DNA from: Zygnema cylindricum
Lineage: Eukaryota; Streptophyta; Zygnematophyceae; Zygnematales; Zygnemataceae
Length of the DNA: 64,000 nt
Direction of reading: 5' to 3'
Assembly: GCA_037447655.1 (NCBI GenBank)
Contig: JBBHKE010001817.1
Location: 101,433 to 165,432 of the forward strand
The notes beneath the pieces were generated by a model that worked only from the letters and a program-made list of their open reading frames with translations, did not search any database and was not told the DNA's origin. The position numbers and the translations under genes are program-made. Positions 44,614-56,979 of this stretch are shown here, in pieces (the stretch's first letter is position 1; each line of letters opens with the position of its first letter).

Positions 44614-45192
44614 GTGTTATTCCCCTAGACGCGTCGCAAACCCCCTTCCCCCGGATTTCGGTAAAAAATCGCAATGAATAAATATATATTTTTACTATTT
44701 TATAAAAAGCTAATATTTCCTCAAATAAGTGCCCTTGAATCGTCAAAAGATGGTGGTAGTATGCTTCAGTATATGGCGACAATCTGACTCATGTGCTCGT
44801 TTGATATGTTTATTTTTACGTATGTTTCTCGAAAAATTTTGATTAAAGTTTTCACAAATATAATTTAAATTGTTCGCATGAATACCACATTTTTAGAACT
44901 ATAAAGTATTGTTTTAAATTTATTGACGTTTATGTGCTGTGTTGTCCATATTAGATTTTAGTTAAACAGATACGGAACAGATACATTATACAGCATACCA
45001 AGCTATATAAACAAATAATATACTAACGTATGTTATATAGTACTATTTAATGCATACTATATTTTTTTAAAGTTATCGCCGATATGGAATTTGTTGGTCT
45101 CTGACCTATATATCAGGACCCCTAACAATTTGATAATCGATAACTATCGGTATCAGTGTTATCGCAATAAATTTTTAGCCGATACACAACAC
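44614..45192. repeat. AT-rich repeat L, copy 2
   Basis: Starts GTGTTATTCCCC and ends ATACACAACAC like copy 1. The sides do not show a clear duplication. Confidence 0.6.
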
Positions 45193-45243
45193 TTGTAGTC
45201 AGGCACCAAGAAATGACGCACGGCTCGTACTGTACATCATAGG

Positions 45244-45763
45244 TACAGTACACCACCAATCGCTATTAGAGTATAGGAATAAATAGCGTATTTTTTTTTT
45301 AGTGTTGTTAACGCTAATTAGGAAAAACATATAATTCAAAAAAACATATATACTAATTAATCACTAACTCTAATTTGAGTTTTTTCGAATAATAAATACC
45401 TGTCGTATCGATGTCTACATCAATATATGTATCCGTACAAAATCTGACAATTCGTACGCCAAAATCTGAATATTCGAGTTTGCGTCTCTTTTCCTAGTGC
45501 ACATTCACATGCGTGCGCAATTACATTAAATGAATTTTTGTACATTATTATTTAAAAAAAAACATTTTACACGGACAAACCCTGTCCGTACACCACACTA
45601 TAAATATCGCAGTGTACTTCCGTTATTAACGCTAATTAAAAAATGACCCTAAAAGGCGTAAAGGAAAAAGTATAATTATGGATTGTATTTCAAGGTTCAT
45701 GAATTTAAAAAAGGGCACCGAATTAGCGTTATCTACTCTAATAGCGATTGGCGGTGTACTGTA
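45244..45763. repeat. Inverted repeat, 30-bp arms, 460-bp loop
   Basis: Arms 45244-45273 and 45734-45763 match at 29 of 30 bases as reverse complements (CTCTAATAGCGATTGG core). Related words occur near 44290 and 46335. The interior is AT-rich and non-coding. Confidence 0.75.
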
Positions 45764-47060
45764 CTGTACACCGTCGATGGTATTTAGCGTGTTGAACACT
45801 AATTCGGCGCCCCTAAATTTTGAGGGTTTTACCTAAAATAGGGTAAATGATACTAATTTTTCCTGTACGCTAATTACGAGATGAACAATTAGTGTACACC
45901 ATTTTAATTTATGTGTATTTTTATTAGTGTGGATTACGGAACGTGTCGGTTCGTATAAAAATGTACTTTTTAATTATATAAGTACGGATATTCTAAAAAA
46001 ATATCTGCTATCACACGAAAAACTGCCCTGTGAATCAAAAGATTTCGTACTTGTACCTTTTTTAGTGTACATTTATTTGACGCGTATTGCCTACACCCTA
46101 AAAAACCGAAATTAGAGTTAGGAATTAATTAGAGTGAAAGTATGCGACAGTGTACGAATTGTCAGAGTTTGTACTTTTACCTATATTACTGTGAATATCC
46201 TCTCGACAAATCAGCTTTACCCATATTGGCGTTCGTTGAAAAATTAGTGTATAACATTTTTTTCGAAATTTTTCTAAGTCAAAATTAGTGTACATGACAC
46301 TAAATTATTCTACACACTAATAATTTCTACACGCTAAATACGATCGACGGTGTACTGTTCCGGCCCGAAATCGTGCGTCCAAGAACCGTACCAGAATTAA
46401 TTAAAAATAGCTGTACGTTAAAACAGTGGGAAGTACAGCGATAACTTTCCTGCACTTTTCAAGCGTCCAGAATCACGCACATTTTCAAGGCCACGTGGAG
46501 GCTATCGGGAAATGGACGGAGCCCCCCTTATTAATCCCCTAAAGCGTCACGTCGCTGTTATCCATTGTCACGACACAGTCATCGTCACATTCCAGCTGGC
46601 ACTAAAGACGGATTTTGTCAGCATGAATCTTTTCTTGCCTTTTTGTTTATCCCCTTTGTACCAGATGGCTTCTTTGTACCATAATTTTTTTTTTTTCTTT
46701 GTACCAGATGGCTTTGCAATAAAGAATCTATACTTCCATAAATAATATTGTTTTTATTTTTTTATAGACAGTCGACCGACATATTGACCGTAAGTAATTT
46801 TGACCTTCCCTGCAGTGTTGTGCTCCGGCGCATAAAAAAATTGGCGTTTAAACATGTAAAGGGCGCGTCTGAAGGCGTTCTAGCGTTTTTTTATTTTTGG
46901 CCTTCGCTTTTTTCGTACTACTACCAGATGTCCGTACGGACAGACGGAAAATTTGCAAATACTTGAGTAAGGGTGCGTCTCTATGTACTTCAAACTTAGA
47001 GATTTTTTTTTGTTTTTTAGCGCAGATCCGGCGGACCCGGATTTCGGGTGTCCCTATGTG
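45764..47060. other. AT-rich spacer before the gap
   Basis: No supported gene. Short frames (45927-46115, 46512-46745) have no domain features. A GTACACTAA word family suggests more decayed hairpin repeats. Confidence 0.45.
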
Positions 47061-47070
47061 NNNNNNNNNN
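47061..47070. other. Assembly gap (10 N)
   Basis: Ten unknown bases; the true distance is not given. The sequence changes from AT-rich spacer to Copia gag at about this point. Confidence 0.97.
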
Positions 47071-48266
47071 TCCTGAACGGCTTGAGTTCCACCTATACCT
47101 AAAGACACCATCCCTACTAAGAGCAAGCTCCCTTATGCTAACTCTAGACTTCTACTCCTTTCTCACCCGTTCGGAAGCGTAGGCCCTGGCTAACCTCCTT
47201 GTACCTAAGATCTTTTTGGCCAGCCTTTGATATCTCCCCCCCCCCGTTTTTTTAGTCTGGCTACTCAAGGTTGGCTCCCGAGGGTTCCCTAACACAGTAA
47301 AACCCCTCTTTGGTTTTGTGACTTGTGTCACAAGAGCCTTTTTCTTTCCTCTTAGAGATCCACCATCTGCCCCTTCTTTAACCGAAATTTGGTCAGCTTG
47401 GTGCAGTTTGCCATAAAGTGTTTTGGTTTCTCCCCAAAATGACACAATCCCTTGGGAGCCCTCGGTTGGAACTCATCGGTCTGATTTTTTTGCCCCCCCC
47501 CCTCTATAGTTTCCGACCGGTTTTTCTAGAATCCATGTTCCTCCAATCGGTCCCGGATGCGAAGGCTTGCCCACTCTTTCCTCATCTTCAGATCTCAATC
47601 GTATTCCCTCGAACGAGAATCATCCCTACCACAGAAATCCATATCCACCTTGAGTTCGGCAAGTCCTGCACATGGTTGGCAATATTCTCAAACTTATCTG
47701 GTAACTTTATGAATAAATGGATCTCTCTCTTGGCTTCCCACTCACATTCCACCCTTTATCCTTTCCACCTGTTATTTTTTTTTCACATTGTCATATTCAT
47801 TTTTTCTTTGTTTTATAATTCTTTTTGCTTCGGGATCTGCTTTGTTGTTGTCTATTCCACGTTTTCTACTCGCCGACTGGTTAGGTTGCATGTTTCTTGG
47901 TTGATTAGACACATGCACGACAGCAAGCAGTTAACCTATTCCTTTTCAGTTTCTTTTTTTCCAACACTCTCTAGCTCCATGAAAAGTGTTGCGAGCTCAT
48001 TGCAAAAATCCAGCATCTTCCCCCTTTTGTAAACATATGCATTAAATTTCTCATCAGCCAACTGCAGTTGCTGAATCATACCACTTCGGTACATCTCTAT
48101 GAGAGCCACCTAAAGATCGGATGCCTCTCTACCCGCAAATGAGAGATGCATGCCCTTGAGTAAGATGACGGAGGATGAAGTGCTTTGCGGCCATATTGTT
48201 ATAGTCCCAGGTATCAGTATCATTCTCCTCGTTCCTCAAAATAGGTGACATGAATGTTGAACCGGT
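47071..48266 (-). pseudogene. gag: Copia gag remnant (F family) with an insertion
   Basis: Minus-strand capsid and linker of the F family. It reads GSTFMSPI and MAAKHFILRHLTQG at its upstream end (near 48250-48150), then decayed capsid, then GGSLRGKKKALVTQV near 47330. About 205 bp of pyrimidine-rich foreign sequence (47718-47926) splits the capsid where F is continuous. The upstream end joins repeat E exactly at 48266/48267. Confidence 0.8.
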
Positions 48267-48815
48267 ATACCCCAAAACGCAACGCTGACAACAAGAGGAA
48301 AAAAAATCTCTCAAAAACAATGAAACAGGTAAATTCCTCCTTCTCTCCTCGGTTTCCATAACCCGAAAACGACAAGAACCTTCCGGTGTGCAATAGTAAA
48401 AGGTCCAAATCGCCCAAAGAGAAAGATAGTTCCAACTACCCAACCGAACTACAATATCCAAAAAGGACAAATGCAAACCAAGATGGCAATAGGGTCGCAA
48501 TCACATATAAAACAAAGGTTCTCCTAAACAAATTTTGTTGGAATTTCTAGGAGTTTTCTCAGAAGACAATACTGAAACAACAAGTTGTCTCCTTCGGCCC
48601 CAAGTGCTTTATACCACACAGTTTGTCCTGTCTCAGGTCTCAAAATCAAGGTAATGCCAAGAGCCAATAAGCCGAAGCTAAGCGGAAATAAAGCCAAAAC
48701 TATTATACTCTTGTTTCACTCTATATGTCTAACTTGCTATCTAAATTGATAGATGAAGGTTGGCTTTCTAATCTGCTCTGCTCTGTCTTTTCTATGGAAA
48801 CAAAAAGCCTACATT
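48267..48815. repeat. Repeat family E, copy 2
   Basis: Homologous to 37796-38345 in the same orientation. Its left border is sharp against the gag remnant. Confidence 0.65.
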
Positions 48816-49700
48816 ATATAGGTCACTAAAGTGTGCTCCAATCATTTCATATTTACACATTGACCGTCCACTGGGAATTGTCACACATCTGTACACAATT
48901 TCGTACACAGAGCATTTACTAAAACATGTAAGCGTTTGGTTCAATTGCATGCTTTCCAATTAGTTGCGTCGCGCCTCGTCACGTCGTACATATGCAAATT
49001 GGTAATATCGTCAGAATCGATGGATCGCCAAAGGTCGTTAAAAACGAACAAAAAAGCCATAAAAAGCTACACAATGAGCTATCACAAGTCAAAATTCGGT
49101 GACCGACAGCAAAAAACCGTTTGTTACCAATGATGACAAACAACCCTGACCTCTTTCTCGGGTACGCGGTCTATATTTTGGAAATATTGTCCGAATCGTG
49201 CGACGTCAATATTTTGGTGAAGAGGCCACCCCACGCTACGCAACGTGGTTTCACACGTTAAAATCGAGCAAACGAAGGCGGAGATTTAGTTCTTCAAAGT
49301 TAAAGCCTGAACAATCCACTTTAGTGAATTTTATTTACACCTTTTGGATGCCCAATAGCCTAAGTCGTGAAATAGGGTGATTCAGGTTTTTTATATTTCG
49401 GGTGTAGAAGACCTTAAATAACGAAACAATCATTAATTCGAGTATTGCTAAAACGAACGAATAAGTATGAACAATAGGCATTTCGAAATTTCCACTAAAA
49501 GTGGATTTTTTTACAAATCGTCCACTTAAACGGACTTTGGCAACTTAAGGGACACTCACTTTTGTTTCTCGTTTTTTCATCTCACTTAACGTCTCTCTCA
49601 CATTTCACTTACTTCCTCACTGCTCACTTCACCCTAATTCCTCACTAATCAATTTCAAAATCTACAAACAAAATTTATCCTTAATTTAACTTTTCCTACT
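48816..49700. other. Spacer without recognised genes
   Basis: Mixed AT-rich sequence. Frames at 48936 and 49198 are short and featureless. Confidence 0.4.
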
Positions 49701-49719
49701 GTCTAACCGTACTAATCTT

Positions 49720-50790
49720 AACTGCAAGTAATCCATTGGCCTGTTGTCGTTTTCCACACGAAAAAAAATTGTACCGCATTGTGGCAAGAATCCTCATTCG
49801 AGCTAGTAGAATATCCGTGGCTTCCTCCTCGACCATTTCCACGACCAAAACCACATCCAGACACCTCTTCCTCCTCTGTTTGAGTTCCCTTCATCTCGAT
49901 CAAAACATGCCCCCATGACTCCATGCCATGTGACATGTCCCCATTGCTGACAAAGGTCACATTGTTTGTGCAAATCTGGACATTTGGCAATAAAATGTCC
50001 CAATATTTGACATTTTTAGCATATCATATTAGGATCGGTCTGGTTGCCACGAGCACCTATATTTTGCATTCTTCCTCTACCTCCTCTACCATTGCCGCCT
50101 CTACCTCTAACGGACCTACCACCCCTTTTTCCACCTACTACCCCTTTTTCCATTGAGTAAATTCAAAGCCGCATCTGTGGCAACATCATAGGCCACATCA
50201 TAGGAGGTAGATTCATCAAATGTAACTGATGTCCTCACTCCTTTACTAGTTCTATCCCTGGTTTTGTGAACACGTTTTCAAGTAGCTCACCGCATACTCG
50301 TACGTGGCCTTTTTTTTCGATTAAATAATGTCACTTGGACTGCGAAGATATTCGGGAAGTTCGTTCAAAAACACCTGAAATTTGTGGTTTTCATCTAACA
50401 TTCGTACAATATTAGTCAAGTGCTCCACAAGAATGTTAAATCGTTTCACGGCATTGTCGTTTCCTTAAATCAAAATTGAATGAACTCTTGAAATACAAAT
50501 TGCCCCTTATCCTCGACCCCTTTCTCAAATTGATTTTTCTAAACCCACCCAACAATTATGAGAGGTTCGATAAGCCAAGAAACGATCTAACACCGAACCA
50601 TGACAGCTTTGCATTAAACCATTAATGACAGCGATATTTTTTCGCTTCCACAACTTCCTACCTAAAAGATCTTTCGGTTCCCTCTCCTATCTATTCACAA
50701 TCTTCCACAAACTTTCTAAGATAAGCTCACCATTAATGTACTTTTCTGAACTGCTTAATTTGAGCCATTAAATAACACAGTTTTGTCGGA
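49720..50790 (-). pseudogene. gag: Copia-type gag remnant O, distinct family
   Basis: Minus-strand decayed gag, different from families A-I. In order: LWKRKNIAVINGL (near 50640), KRFNILVEHLTNIVRML followed by FLNELPEYLRS (near 50440-50340), a Gly/Arg-rich stretch (near 50090), a CCHC knuckle C-x2-C-x4-H-x4-C with a stop just inside it (near 50010), and a second Cys/His cluster C-D-L-C-x4-H (near 49960). The plan fits the UBN2 type of gag. Many stops; no pol follows. Confidence 0.7.
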
Positions 50791-50874
50791 CATACGAAAA
50801 TTACCCTTAACTTCAACCTCACTACCAAAATCTAAGTCTTCCTCCTCATTAACATTCCCTTTTCCCTTACAAAA

Positions 50875-51060
50875 AATGAGCGTGAGAGATAGAGGAAAGA
50901 AGTGATAGAGGGAGAGATAGATTGAGAGGGAGAGGCAACAAGAGAAGTAAAGACAAATTGAAAGAGAGATGGAGAAGAAGAGGAAAAGATCTTGAGATGG
51001 AGAAGAAGATCGAAAGGGAGTGGGAGAGAGAGAGACGATTTGAAAGTAAAGGAAGAAGCA
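50875..51060. repeat. GA-rich low-complexity tract
   Basis: GAGAGA- and GGAGA-rich on the plus strand; the Ser/Leu-rich frames on the other strand are artefacts of it. Confidence 0.85.
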
Positions 51061-51139
51061 GAGTAAGAACTTGGCGGAAGTATATTCGACACTTCGTGGT
51101 TGACTGTGTAACCTGTTTTGCTACCCATTGTAAGGAGTG

Positions 51140-51400
51140 TCCTATTTTTATGCTCGATAGTTGACATTTGATGTTTGATGTTTTGGCATTTGATGTTTGA
51201 AAGTTGATGTTTGACATTCGGTGTTTTTCTGGCATTCGATATGACGTCTAACATTAAATAGTTGAAATGTTTGATGTTTGATGTTTGATGTTTGGCAGCT
51301 GAGTTTTGACATTTGAAGTTTGGCATTTAATTTTGATATTGACATTTGATATTTTGACCCTTGCTGCTTGATGTTTGACGTTCCATGTTTGACTAGAAGA
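51140..51400. repeat. TTTGATG minisatellite
   Basis: An irregular array of 7-base TTTGATG words interspersed with TTTGACATT and TTTGGCA variants. It is not a telomere repeat. Frames here give repeated SNIKHQT-like translations without meaning. Confidence 0.85.
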
Positions 51401-51503
51401 TGACCACACTGGTGTATTTGGTTCTTTTCCAAATTTAGTGAACCGGGGAAATGGATGTGGTGTCGTCACAAAAATAGTGCGAAATATTGTGGATTTTGAA
51501 GTT

Positions 51504-51650
51504 GATGTTTCCCTCACCTCGAGACCTTTTTCTTTCGTATATATAGAGAATGACAGAGGTGGGAGAGTGAGAGGGATGATGTTTCTCTCACCTCGAGACC
51601 TTCTTTTGTATATATAGAGAATAAGAGAGGTGGGAGAGTGAGAGGGATGG
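51504..51650. repeat. 74-bp tandem duplication
   Basis: GATGTTTC(C/T)CTCACCTCGAGACC at 51504 and 51578; each copy runs through TATATATAGAGAAT and AGAGGTGGGAGAGTGAGAGGGATG. Confidence 0.88.
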
Positions 51651-53401
51651 AGGACAACGAACAAGTAATAGAAGGCAAAAGTGGGAGCAGGATTATGGAA
51701 AAGGAAAAATAGGAGTTGGAAGCACAAAACAAGCCAGGGGAAGAATAAACTATCAAAAATTAAAGTTTGTGTTAGTGAAGCGACACTTTTCTACTAGACC
51801 TGTATCCCATTGCTATCCACAACACCCTCCCATTTGACTGATCAACAGTTTCCTTCAGGGCATACTTCCTTGAGAACCCCCAAAACAGTCTCAACACCTC
51901 TTTTTGCAAACCCTTAAAAGACCGCTCAATTGAGGATAATCTCCACTGGTGAGGCTGCGGTCGACAAAATACTTCGCCATCAAACTAGACTATACTTTTG
52001 CGAATTAGGCCCAACTATTGGTTATAAAGAGAGGGTAGCTGGTTTTTTGTGTTCTCTTACATAGAAGTAGTATAAGATATGAATGTATTAATTTGCAATT
52101 TACATGAGTGGACATGGTGGTTCATAACCGTCTTTGTCCTTCGTACAATAATTAACTATAATAGGGTTTCACAATGTACTTTGTTGCTTGGTTGGATTAT
52201 AAATCTAATACAAAAAAAGGCGCATGACGTGGACTTTATCGATCAATTAAGCAACTCCATATGTTTTAGAAAACTAATAAAATATGAAAAACACAATTGT
52301 CATAGTACAAAAAGAAAATCTCCACCTTCGTGGTGTGTAAGTTTAAATTTAGTAGCTACACCGTGAATCTCTATTTGCGTTCATGGCGCTATTTGCGGTC
52401 CCCCTTTCTTTGACCGAAATTCTCAAATATAATTATTAATTATATTTTGGAAAACCACAAATTCCCAATTAGAGTTAATGATTTCCCCAAATTCCCAAAT
52501 AGCGTCAATAACGCTATTTGTTTCATAACGCTATCTATTTCTAAACGCTATCGACCGATCAAGCAAGTATATATTTTTTGGAGAACTGAAAGTTTATTAA
52601 AACATAATCATCATGGTACGGAAACGAAATCCTGACTTTTTGGTTTGTAAGTTTTTGGTGAGCAAGCGACTTGTTTTGGCATGAAAAGAGCGCCAGCCCA
52701 AACGCCCCACCTAGCTTGTTTATCAGATTTAGATATTCAGTAGTTTCAAGAATCACGATAATAATAATAAAAAAAAAATTATGATTTAAAGCATCTGATA
52801 AAACAAAGAAATGACTACAGGAAAATAATTGTTTGTAGACATAAGAGCATATATGTACGCATATAAAAAATTAAGAAAAAAAAATGACAATGGAAAATGA
52901 AACAGGTAATTACTTATAACATAAGATTTTTAACGGATAGCTAAAATAAAAGCGAAACAAGCTATCAGTTTTTTTTTGTGATAACTAAATCAAATTTCTT
53001 GTAACACACATTTTTTGATTTTTTAAGTTAATTAAAATTATAAGAAAAATCATGAAACTATAAGGGTTTTAAAGAAAAGTAGACAAATGATTTTAAAGTA
53101 AAATTCTATTTTTGACCATTTTTAATTGAACCACATCGAAATTGACCTGGCTCCAATAAATTTTTCTTTTGTATGTACGGACTTTCCGAAATCTTGTGTC
53201 TAAAGGGGTCTAGGCTAAAAGAGAAGAAATAGAAGAAGTAACAAGTGATTTTTTAACACAATAATTTAGACGAGGTGATGTATCGCTTCGGTAGATTCCA
53301 CATTTTGTAGGCGTTCCAAATTTGAAGAAAAGGGTGTTTCCAAGAGCCTCAAGGAAGGCATTGGATTTTTTTAATCCATACTAAATTAAAAAAAAAAATC
53401 T
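51651..53401. other. Spacer downstream of the receptor kinase
   Basis: AT-rich. It holds two diverged related segments (about 52240-52360 and 52555-52680, both with a GCAA-n-TATA, AAAACATAAT/AAAACACAAT and TGTAAGTTT order) and several AACGCTAT words. No gene was seen. It includes the 3' flank of the kinase gene. Confidence 0.5.
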
Positions 53402-56400
53402 TCACCGCGGCAGCAACACACTTTCTTGTTGAACAGTCCTAAAAAAGGAACTCATAGGCCTGCTATTTAGAGAAGTACTTTTGAAAGAAGTGGTGGTCCT
53501 TATAATTGGATTTTCAAGGCTAACATCTTCAACAACATCATTAGTAGGAAGAAGTGTCAATCCGTTGTTTTCCTGAACTTCTGGGTCCCTGTTTTCTACT
53601 TTTGTCTTAAGTAGGCGTAAATGGCTCGCCACGTCAGCCATTTCAGGTCGATATCTTGAGCGTTTTTGAAGACAGGATGCGGCAATACTCGCCAGGGCAT
53701 TCATGTCATCCAAAGAGTAGTCCGATTCCAAACTTGGATCAACTATGGCGGAAAGTCCCAATGTTGACCGCATCATTTTCGGCGCCTGCACGGTAAAACC
53801 ATAACTATTAGTAAATCAATATATTAGTTTGTATGTGTGTGTGTGTGTGTGTGGAAAAAACAAAAGAAAAATATTACATACCCAATTTGCTAAAGAAGTC
53901 CTCTCCCGATCACCGTCACTCGTTATTTCGTCAAAAATTGCCCGCTGACCAGTAATAAGTTCAAGAATTACGACCCCAAAACTGCACAGATAAACATAAC
54001 ACGACGACTAGTATGTTGGCCATTTTCGCTTATGATAACAACCTTGAAAATGTAAAACATAAAAAAGAGATACCATCAACGACCACAACAATATTCAGAG
54101 GGTGTAATATCTCAAGGAGAAAATGCTACTTCCTACTGCGTGGATGGATTAATCTAATTTATTATTCATATGTAATCATATGCAAAAATATGTCCAATAT
54201 CTAGAAAAACTTGGATTGCTGAGAAGAACGAAAAGATAAAGTTGAGCTCACCTGTAAACGTCACTTTTTGTTGTGACTATAGAAGTAGTGTAATACTCCG
54301 GATCCATGTAACCGTAAGTTCCGGCAACTGCAGTTCTCTTTGATAATTCTTCTTGGTTTTCGTTATCCTTTAAAAGGCCAAAATCGGCAACTTTTGCCTG
54401 CAAAAACGGAATTTGCTAAGCTTACGGCAAGGATTTAAACACTAAGACCGTTTTAAAGGACATGCAAAATGAACTGGTTTGGGAATGCAGACGAAGTTAT
54501 CGTTCAGAATTTCAGCTCTATTGCTAAAATATGAACATCACAGAGAAAACAACAAATGCCGTCTTAAAGTGACCTTAAAGTAGCTTACTCACAGCTCAAA
54601 ATGCACCCCTAGATGTTTCAAGTAATATTTGTTATGTTGGATCTTCTTTATATAAAGCTGTATGACAATGGCGTTAGAATTTTCTTATCCTTCAGACAGA
54701 AGGATGTTTTTTTTTGTTTCATACACGTTTGGGACAGTGATGGGTATCTTAGAACACCATAGAACACTTGATAGGAGCAAATTTCTTAATGAAGTATCAC
54801 GATGGGCAGAGAAAATTTAACATCATGCTAAAAAAACAAAAAGAAAATATGTATATGTATAATTCACTGTCAGGTACAACCTGACAAAAAAATGAACAAG
54901 GAAACTATCCAACATGCGCATACAAGTAGCCTAACAAAAAATGAAAATGTACTACCAAACAAACTCATCAGGCAAATTACCAAATCTACTTCACAAAACA
55001 ATGTCACTCTAAACAATTAAAAAAAGTTGAAACCATAAAACCCTTCAAGTTCGTTGAAATTAAATAGCTTTCCAAAAAAAAAATGCAGTTATAAAAACAA
55101 CAAGAGAAAAGTTGATTCTGACTGAAATCGGGAATGGCCTGTTTCTTTTACCTGCATATTTGCGTCCAAAAGGATATTATCTGACTTAACGTCGCGATGA
55201 ATAATCGTCGGTTTTGCTTGCGTGTGAAGATATCGCAATCCTTCGGCAGCTCCAAGAGCGATATCCACTCGCTGTTCAAATGTCAAAACTGTTTGAATAG
55301 CGCCTGTTCCGGAAGAAATTCATTAAGGATTAATCTCAATTGTTTACTTCTCTCGCTGCCCTCTGTCTCTCTCATCCACTTTTTAACTCTCACTCAATCT
55401 CTCTTTCACTCTCCCTCCCTCTCCCTCTCTCTCTCTTTCGATATCTCTATCCCTTTCTCTCCCCCTCTCTCCTCTCCAACTCTTCCTCCTTCCAAGAGAA
55501 GTTCACGATTGTTTTTAATCTTTTATTAATAAAACCATTAATCTGAAAAAAAATATAGAAATAGTACTCATGAATTTTACAATAGTAGTCACATTTGGTT
55601 TAAAACCAGAAAAAGTTGAAGAACTGGGAGGGTGGGGGGGGGGAGATCACCACACTAGAGACCAGCGAGATATCCAAGTACAATAAAAACAAGGGAGAAG
55701 GAGAGAGAGGGAGAGGGTGAAGCGAAGGAAAACAAATGGAAAGGAGGAGCGACGAAAGGGGGAAGAGACAGGTAGACAATAGGGGTAAGGAGAAGGTACT
55801 AGATGGGAATTCCACGAGAGTAGGGACAAGGGTTTGAGAGAGGGCGAGGGAAATGACAAGGGATTTGAAGAGGAGGGATGGAAGGAGGGCAAATGGTCAA
55901 GCTGAAGAGAAGAGGAGAAGGTGGAGATGTAAAGAGATAGATGAGAGTAAGAGCCATAAATGTTACTGGGAGATATTGATGGCCACGGAGGTCAGGAGAT
56001 GAGAATGGAGATGTGTGTTGCAGCGAGGGGGCGGAGGGGAGAGGTGGCAGAAGGATAGGGAGTTTGGTGGAAAGGGATGAAAAAGAAAGAATTGAAAGAA
56101 AAGGACTCTGATGAAGGAGGAATTGAAGGCGTCAGGAGAATATATGATTGACAGTGGCAGAGACAAGCATGAGTGCACTTTGACCACTCCTTACTTTTGC
56201 TGTTTTTCTCGGAAATCTTTTTTATCGGGCCCTACCTTCTTTTCGTTCAAGGGCTGATTTAAGGGTCCCGTTTGCAATAAATTCGTAAACCAATATTTGC
56301 TCGCTGTCCGTATGACAAAATCCAATTAGCTTAACAAGGTTCCTGTGGTTCATTCTCGATATGGTTTCCACCTGCAAAAATATTAGAGTTCTTGAAATAT

Positions 56401-56979
56401 TTAGCGGTGAAAATTTTATATTCAGTAACACCTAATTGCAAAAATTACACAAGATTTATTTTCTTTCGTCCATTTTTTGCTTCTATTGTTGAAAAGATAA
56501 ACTCTTATAATATTTTTTTCACCCAAAAAGAAACAGCGATTTAATGTACCGTAGGCACCTGTTATCACAAAATTAGAAAGCCGTAAAAAATAAGAAAAAG
56601 CGTCGGTGTGCAATAGTCAGGGGTGAATGGAACCTGGAAAATTATGTTCTTGAAAGAAAATTCAAGATGTTATTATCAATGAGAAAAATAGATACCTTTT
56701 ACATACTCTGGATCATCACTTTCATATTGTTTGTGTCAGTTGGCGAATTTTAACATACCTCATTCTTAAATAGTTCCAAGCTTTCTACGGAAGCATCTTT
56801 TGCTCGCTTTACCGCCCATACTTCTCCATTTTTAGCTATTCCTTTATAAACTGTCCCAAAGCCACCAGCTCCGAGTTCGTTGCTCTCACTGAACTTATCG
56901 GTGGCCTCGCTGATGATTTGAAGAGGCAAAAACTTTACTGTGTGTTCGTTAATATTTTTTGTGATAAAATGCTCTTTTT
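53402..56979 (-). CDS. Receptor kinase exons 9-14: kinase domain and tail
   Basis: All catalytic landmarks are present: glycine loop [11 protein letters not shown] and ATP-binding Lys in WAVKRAK (exon 9), [16 protein letters not shown] (exon 10), catalytic loop HRDVKSDN (exon 11, an RD kinase), DFG and the activation-segment end [11 protein letters not shown] (exon 12), [15 protein letters not shown] (exon 13), and the [15 protein letters not shown] end (exon 14) followed by a tail of about 75 residues. This half has no stop or frameshift, and the intron phases 0, 1, 0, 2, 0 all agree. Confidence 0.92.

Noticed and set aside
51140-51400. Interstitial telomere repeat
   Set aside because: The word is TTTGATG, not TTTAGGG, and the array is irregular.
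50832-51727. Several Ser/Leu- or His/Asn-rich minus-strand frames
   Set aside because: They are translations of GA-rich and TTTGATG low-complexity DNA.
55340-56187. Open frames inside kinase intron 10
   Set aside because: They follow CT- and GA-rich tracts and have no coding features; exon phases on both sides are satisfied without them.
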